Origin: Tenacibaculum lutimaris
GTDB taxonomy: Bacteria; Bacteroidota; Bacteroidia; Flavobacteriales; Flavobacteriaceae
Assembly (NCBI RefSeq): GCF_003610735.1
Contig: NZ_RAQM01000011.1
Span: 1 to 64,000, forward strand
Direction of reading: 5' to 3'
DNA length: 64,000 bases
Shown here piece by piece: positions 60,161 through 64,000 of the stretch. Position 1 is the stretch's first letter, and each line of letters opens with the position of its first letter. The notes below the pieces were generated by a model. The model searched no databases. It was not told where the DNA came from and saw nothing but the letters and a program-made list of their open reading frames with translations. The position numbers and the translations under genes are program-made.

Positions 60161-60190
60161 ACGTTAATCTTTATTATTAAAAAATGATGT

Positions 60191-60232
60191 TAAAATCCAT
60201 TTCATTACATTTACCCTATGAAATGGATTTTA
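60191..60232. promoter_or_regulatory. Perfect 15-bp inverted repeat spanning the ddpX-like start
   Basis: TAAAATCCATTTCAT (60191-60205) is the exact reverse complement of ATGAAATGGATTTTA (60218-60232), which is the ATG and the next four codons of the dipeptidase gene. The 12-nt spacer contains TACATTTA (60206-60213), a -7-like box ending 4 nt before the ATG. Confidence 0.8.
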
Positions 60233-60883
60233 TCTTTATTTTTACTTATTTCCTTAGGAATTCAATCACAAAACCTACCTGAAGGCTTTTCATATATCAA
60301 TGATGTTTCACCAACAATACAGAGTGAACTAAGATATTGTTATAACAATAACTTCATGGGAGTTCCTGTTAATGGATATGAAGAAAACACACTTATAGCA
60401 ACTACTGCTACTGCTAAAGCTTTGAAAAAAGTTCAAGATGAATTGGCTTTGAAAAAGCTAGGTTTAAAAATTTACGATGCGTATCGTCCTCAAACAGCTG
60501 TTAACCATTTTGTAAAATGGGCTAGAGTAATGAGCGATACAATAATGAAAAAACAATATTATCCAGAGGTTAATAAACGTCACTTGTTCAAAAAAGGATA
60601 TATTTCTTCTAAATCTGGACATTCTAGGGGTAGTACTGTTGATCTTACCATTATCAATTTGGAAACTGGAGAAGAATTAGACATGGGGAGTCCATATGAT
60701 TTTTTTGGTGTTTCTTCCCATATCACTTATGAGAATCTTTCTGACCATCAAAAAGAAAATAGGCAATTACTGCAAACAGTAATGAAAAAACATGGTTTCA
60801 GATCTTACAGTAAAGAATGGTGGCATTTTACCTTAAGAGGTGAACCTTTTCCTAAAACTTTTTTCGATTTCCCTGTAAAATAA
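60218..60883 (+). CDS. M15 family D-Ala-D-Ala dipeptidase (VanX/DdpX-like)
   Basis: The 221-residue protein has a signal peptide (residues 1-18, ending IQSQ) and a peptidase M15D domain. Zinc and catalytic residues are in SGHSRGSTVDLTI (about 135-147, His and Asp) and KEWWHFTLRG (about 199-208, Glu and His), with the substrate Arg in YDAYRPQTA (about 86-94). Enzymes of this type hydrolyse D-Ala-D-Ala for cell-wall recycling or, in VanX, vancomycin resistance. The signal peptide points to periplasmic action, so cell-wall dipeptide recovery is more likely than resistance. A perfect inverted repeat covers its start codon. Confidence 0.87.
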   Translation: MKWILSLFLLISLGIQSQNLPEGFSYINDVSPTIQSELRYCYNNNFMGVPVNGYEENTLIATTATAKALKKVQDELALKKLGLKIYDAYRPQTAVNHFVKWARVMSDTIMKKQYYPEVNKRHLFKKGYISSKSGHSRGSTVDLTIINLETGEELDMGSPYDFFGVSSHITYENLSDHQKENRQLLQTVMKKHGFRSYSKEWWHFTLRGEPFPKTFFDFPVK

Positions 60884-60949
60884 CTAGTTTTAACTCTTAA
60901 ATTTATAGAGCCTCATAAAAATCGGCATTATAATTGTTAAGTTTTTTTA

Positions 60950-61624
60950 ATGAAGAAAATAATATCAACACTCGCAATCTTTATTTTATATAGTATAACA
61001 TCTAATGTTTTTGCTCAAATGGATGGTACAATAGGCAATAAAGAAAAGGAGAATACTTCCTTCGGAATTATTACTGCGCCTGCAAAAGAAGTTATTAAAC
61101 CTAAGAACTTAGATTTCAATAGTGATAGTGGTTTTAAAACTGCACATAACGACCTACAAAAAGAACTTGAAAAACAACGAGCTAAAAGTGAGTTTGAAAA
61201 TAAAGGAATTTTAACAAGAGCTAAAATTGCCGAAGAACAACACCTAAAAGCTTTTAAGCAAATAAATGGAATGTATCAATACCCTGTTATTGATCAAGAT
61301 TTAGGAAGTTTCAGAACAAAAAGTGGTAGTATCAATATTATTTGTAGAGATTACCAATATCCTGATGGAGACAGAGTAACCATCTATATAAATGGCGTAC
61401 CTGTTGTAAGTAACCTAACACTTAAACAACGTTATCAATCTTTTAATCTTCCTCTAGATGAAGGCATTAACACCATAAAAATTGTTGCCCTAAATCAAGG
61501 AACTTCTGGTCCTAATACTGCTGCTTTTAAAATTTACAATGATGCTGGTATGCTAATTTCATCAAATGAATGGAACTTAGCTACAGGAGCAAAAGCTACA
61601 ATCATTGTAGCAAAAGAAAAATAA
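60950..61624 (+). CDS. Secreted protein of unknown function
   Basis: The 224-residue protein has a signal peptide (residues 1-22, ending VFAQ), a charged, probably coiled-coil section in about residues 60-100 (LQKELEKQRAKSEFENKG) and a beta-rich C-terminal domain (about 115-224) with GDRVTIYINGVPVVSNLTLKQRY and LDEGINTIKIVALNQGTSGPNTAAF. The latter looks like an Ig-type sandwich with a DRVTIYxNG segment as in other Bacteroidetes exported proteins. No family is recognised. It lies between the dipeptidase and pdhA, with 66 and 127 nt on either side, so it is likely monocistronic. Confidence 0.65.
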   Translation: MKKIISTLAIFILYSITSNVFAQMDGTIGNKEKENTSFGIITAPAKEVIKPKNLDFNSDSGFKTAHNDLQKELEKQRAKSEFENKGILTRAKIAEEQHLKAFKQINGMYQYPVIDQDLGSFRTKSGSINIICRDYQYPDGDRVTIYINGVPVVSNLTLKQRYQSFNLPLDEGINTIKIVALNQGTSGPNTAAFKIYNDAGMLISSNEWNLATGAKATIIVAKEK

Positions 61625-61694
61625 ATCGTAAAAGTTCTAAAAAACTTATCATAACTTTTCACAATAACCCTTTTTTAAATTACTAAAAACTACT

Positions 61695-61702
61695 TACTTT
61701 TG
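61695..61702 (+). promoter_or_regulatory. -7 box TACTTTTG of the pdhA-pdhC operon
   Basis: TACTTTTG lies 49 nt before the pdhA ATG at 61752. A T-run at about 61671 stands at the -33 distance but lacks a G. Confidence 0.55.
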
Positions 61703-61751
61703 TAGCTACGTTTTGTAACAAACAAACTTTAAAATAAACAACTAATATATA

Positions 61752-62747
61752 ATGAAGAAAATCACCAAAGAAACCTATATCAACTGGTATAGAGATATGC
61801 TATTTTGGAGAAAGTTTGAAGATAAGCTAGCAGCAGTTTATATTCAACAAAAAGTAAGAGGTTTTTTACACTTATATAACGGTCAAGAGGCTGTTTTAGC
61901 AGGTTCATTACACGCAATGGATTTGACTAAAGATAAAATGATTACTGCATACCGTAACCACGTGCAACCAATTGGTATGGGTGAAGACCCTAAACGTGTT
62001 ATGGCAGAATTATATGGTAAAGCAACTGGTACTTCACATGGTATGGGTGGTTCAATGCATATTTTCTCTAAAGAGTACCGTTTCTATGGTGGTCACGGAA
62101 TTGTAGGTGGACAAATTCCTTTAGGTGCTGGTATTGCTTTTGGAGACAAATACAAAGGTAGCGACGCCGTTACTTTATGTTATTTTGGTGATGGAGCTGC
62201 TCGTCAAGGTTCTTTACATGAAACTTTTAACATGGCAATGAACTGGAAATTACCTGTAATATTTATTGTTGAAAACAATGGATATGCCATGGGTACTTCA
62301 GTTGAAAGAACTGCAAACCATACCGACATTTGGAAATTAGGTTTAGGGTACGAAATGCCTTGTGGACCTGTTGACGGAATGAACCCTATTAAAGTTGCCG
62401 AAGCTGTTGATGAAGCTATTCAAAGAGCTCGTCGTGGTGATGGACCAACTTTCTTAGAAATGAAAACGTATCGTTATAGAGGTCACTCTATGTCTGATGC
62501 ACAACATTACCGTACAAAAGAAGAAGTTGAAGAGTACAAAAAAATAGATCCTATCACTCAAGTTTTAGATATCATCAAAGAAAACAACTACGCTACTGAA
62601 GATGAAATCAAAGCAATTGATAAAGAAGTAAAAGATATGGTTAAAGAATGTGAACAATTTGCAGAAGATTCTCCATATCCAGAACTAAATCAATTATATG
62701 ATATGGTATACGAACAAGAAGATTATCCATTCATAAAATCTAAGTAA
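61752..62747 (+). CDS. pdhA: Pyruvate dehydrogenase E1 component, alpha subunit
   Basis: The 331-residue subunit decarboxylates pyruvate with thiamine diphosphate as the first step of acetyl-CoA formation. It carries the ThDP motif GDGAARQGSLHETFNMA to VENNGYAMGTS (about residues 159-191, GDG...NN), the YHN-like YRNHVQPIGMG, GGSMHIFSK and the conserved phosphorylation-type region YRYRGHSMSD. pdhC follows after 3 nt, so E1alpha and E2 are one unit; the E1 beta gene is not between them and must be elsewhere. Promoter at 61695. Confidence 0.93.
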   Translation: MKKITKETYINWYRDMLFWRKFEDKLAAVYIQQKVRGFLHLYNGQEAVLAGSLHAMDLTKDKMITAYRNHVQPIGMGEDPKRVMAELYGKATGTSHGMGGSMHIFSKEYRFYGGHGIVGGQIPLGAGIAFGDKYKGSDAVTLCYFGDGAARQGSLHETFNMAMNWKLPVIFIVENNGYAMGTSVERTANHTDIWKLGLGYEMPCGPVDGMNPIKVAEAVDEAIQRARRGDGPTFLEMKTYRYRGHSMSDAQHYRTKEEVEEYKKIDPITQVLDIIKENNYATEDEIKAIDKEVKDMVKECEQFAEDSPYPELNQLYDMVYEQEDYPFIKSK

Positions 62748-62750
62748 ACT

Positions 62751-64000
62751 ATGGCTACAATTATAAACATGCCTCGCTTAAGCGATACAATGGAAGAAGG
62801 AGTGGTAGCTTCTTGGTTAAAAAATGTAGGAGACAAAGTTGAAGAAGGTGATATTTTAGCTGAAATCGAAACAGATAAAGCTACAATGGAATTTGAATCT
62901 TTTCACGAAGGAACATTATTACATATCGGTGTTCAAGAGGGCGAAACAGCTCCTGTTGATAGTTTATTAGCTATTATTGGTGAAGAAGGAGAAGATTTTT
63001 CTTCATTATTAAATGGAAACACTTCTGCTCCTGCTGAAACAAAATCAACAGAAGAAACTAAAACTGAAGAGCCAAAAGCATCAAACACAAGCACTGATAT
63101 TCCTGAAGGAGTAAAGGTTGTTACTATGCCTCGTTTGAGTGATACTATGACTGAAGGTACTGTGGCTTCTTGGTTGAAAAAAGTAGGTGATAAAGTTGAA
63201 GAAGGTGATATTTTAGCTGAGATTGAAACTGATAAAGCTACGATGGAGTTTGAATCTTTCAACGAAGGAACTTTATTACATATCGGAGTTCAAGAAGGTG
63301 AAAGTGCTCCTGTAGATAGTTTATTAGCTATTATTGGTGAAGCTGGAACTGATGTTTCTTCATTAGTAGAAGCACATAAAGCAGGTACCTTAACAAGCTC
63401 AACTACTACTGAGAAACAAGAAGAAGCTCCTAAAGTAACAGAAGAAAAGAAAACAGAAACTGTAACTACTCCAGTAGCAACTGTATCAAATAATAACGGA
63501 GGAAGAATTTTCGCATCTCCTTTAGCAAAAAAAATAGCAAAGGATAAAGGAATCAATTTAGCAGACGTTAAAGGTTCTGGAGAAAATGGCCGTATCGTTA
63601 AAAAGGATGTAGAAAATTATACTCCAGCTGCAAAAGTTGAAGCACCTGTAGCTACAAGTACTGCTGCTACTCCATCAGCTGTAACTAATTTTGCTATTGC
63701 TGGCGAAGAAAACACTTCTGAAGTTAAGAATTCTCAAATGCGTAAAGCTATTGCTAAGGCATTAAGCAATTCTAAATTCTCTGCTCCTCACTTCTACTTA
63801 AATATTGAAGTAGACATGGACAATGCTATGGCTTCTCGTAAAACCATTAACGAAATTCCTGATACTAAAATATCTTTCAATGATATGGTAGTAAAAGCTT
63901 GTGCAATGGCATTGAAAAAGCATCCTCAAGTAAACACTAGCTGGACGGATAATGATACATTATTCCACAGTCACATTAACGTTGGTGTTGCTGTAGCAGT
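62751..64000 (+). CDS. pdhC: Pyruvate dehydrogenase E2 component (dihydrolipoamide acetyltransferase), partial
   Basis: The gene starts at ATG 62751, 3 nt after pdhA, and is open through the end of the window (416 codons visible). It has two lipoyl domains (about residues 3-80 and 122-200, each with the lipoyl Lys in ETDKATMEFES), a peripheral-subunit-binding domain (about 250-285: FASPLAKKIAKDKG, GSGENGRIVKKDVE) and the start of the acyltransferase core (MRKAIAKALSNSKFSAPHFYL and onward). It transfers acetyl groups to CoA within the complex. The two lipoyl domains are nearly identical (72 of 80 residues). The C-terminal catalytic HxxxD lies beyond the window. Confidence 0.95.
   Translation, partial: MATIINMPRLSDTMEEGVVASWLKNVGDKVEEGDILAEIETDKATMEFESFHEGTLLHIGVQEGETAPVDSLLAIIGEEGEDFSSLLNGNTSAPAETKSTEETKTEEPKASNTSTDIPEGVKVVTMPRLSDTMTEGTVASWLKKVGDKVEEGDILAEIETDKATMEFESFNEGTLLHIGVQEGESAPVDSLLAIIGEAGTDVSSLVEAHKAGTLTSSTTTEKQEEAPKVTEEKKTETVTTPVATVSNNNGGRIFASPLAKKIAKDKGINLADVKGSGENGRIVKKDVENYTPAAKVEAPVATSTAATPSAVTNFAIAGEENTSEVKNSQMRKAIAKALSNSKFSAPHFYLNIEVDMDNAMASRKTINEIPDTKISFNDMVVKACAMALKKHPQVNTSWTDNDTLFHSHINVGVAVA

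Noticed and set aside
60218-60883. Vancomycin resistance gene vanX
   Set aside because: No vanHA or regulator genes and a signal peptide is present; cell-wall dipeptide recovery is more likely.
1-64000. tRNA, rRNA, IS elements and prophage genes
   Set aside because: No transposase, integrase, phage structural gene or rRNA sequence was seen, and no tRNA cloverleaf was noticed in the intergenic stretches read.

Overview
The window is chromosomal DNA of an AT-rich member of the Bacteroidota, most likely a marine Flavobacteriaceae of the Tenacibaculum/Polaribacter type. The evidence is a low-GC sequence, promoters with the Bacteroidetes -7 box TAnnTTTG (very often TATTTTTG or TACTTTTG), a type B type-IX-secretion C-terminal domain, and families typical of the phylum (DUF3276, DUF4295, DUF5916, DUF6122, long NusB, menaquinone genes). 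The genus assignment is inference. No rRNA, tRNA, CRISPR array, prophage or IS element was found. Most of the window is conserved core genome.

Layout. 0-8.4 kb: holA on the minus strand, two small accessory-looking genes (stand-alone HsdR-N nuclease-like protein, nucleotidyltransferase-like protein) embedded in dispersed palindromic repeats, a family 2 glycosyltransferase, a ceramidase-like membrane protein, a Sua5/YciO protein, and a divergent thioesterase - alpha/beta hydrolase - isochorismate synthase (menF) operon. 8.4-18.4 kb: DUF3276 protein, ABC exporter, leucine-type dehydrogenase, nusB-DUF1573-yajC, ybbR-coaE, and an RprXY-like two-component pair. 18.4-30 kb: ABC-2 transporter, large secreted T9SS cargo, uvrB, sucC, DUF5916 outer-membrane protein. 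30-33 kb: lolD-like ATPase, CPBP protease, TIGR02757 protein, a PAS protein resembling a LOV domain without its cysteine, DUF6122. 33-41 kb: DPH6-like protein, rimO, an unusual three-gene cassette of two tiny peptides around a two-TM protein (35.5-36.3 kb), ftsY, rpmB-rpmG-DUF4295, cinA, FAH-family hydrolase, menB. 41-52.7 kb: esterase-fold protein lacking its serine, menD plus an S1/winged-helix protein, transaldolase-like aldolase, SDR, M1 peptidase, DUF349 protein, aroE, two DUF368 proteins. 52.7-64 kb: tamB, tsaD, an LTA-synthase-like sulfatase, a VanX-type dipeptidase, a secreted protein of unknown function, and pdhA plus the start of pdhC, which runs off the window.

Pathways represented: menaquinone synthesis (menF, menD, menB, and a hotdog thioesterase that may be the DHNA-CoA thioesterase), tRNA t6A synthesis (Sua5-like protein and TsaD), cell envelope (TamB, LolD-like, DUF368 lipid carriers, sulfatase, VanX-like, YajC, YbbR, FtsY), and central metabolism (SucC, PdhA/PdhC, aldolase, CoaE).

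The most interesting items are the three-gene two-TM/basic-peptide/proline-rich-peptide cassette, an attC-like inverted-repeat element overlapping the holA stop codon, a dispersed palindromic repeat read in frame inside menD, a perfect 18-bp palindrome that forms two back-to-back -7 boxes, a perfect 15-bp inverted repeat ending on the ddpX start codon, and a set of genes whose -7 box ends only 4-5 nt before the start codon (candidate leaderless mRNAs).
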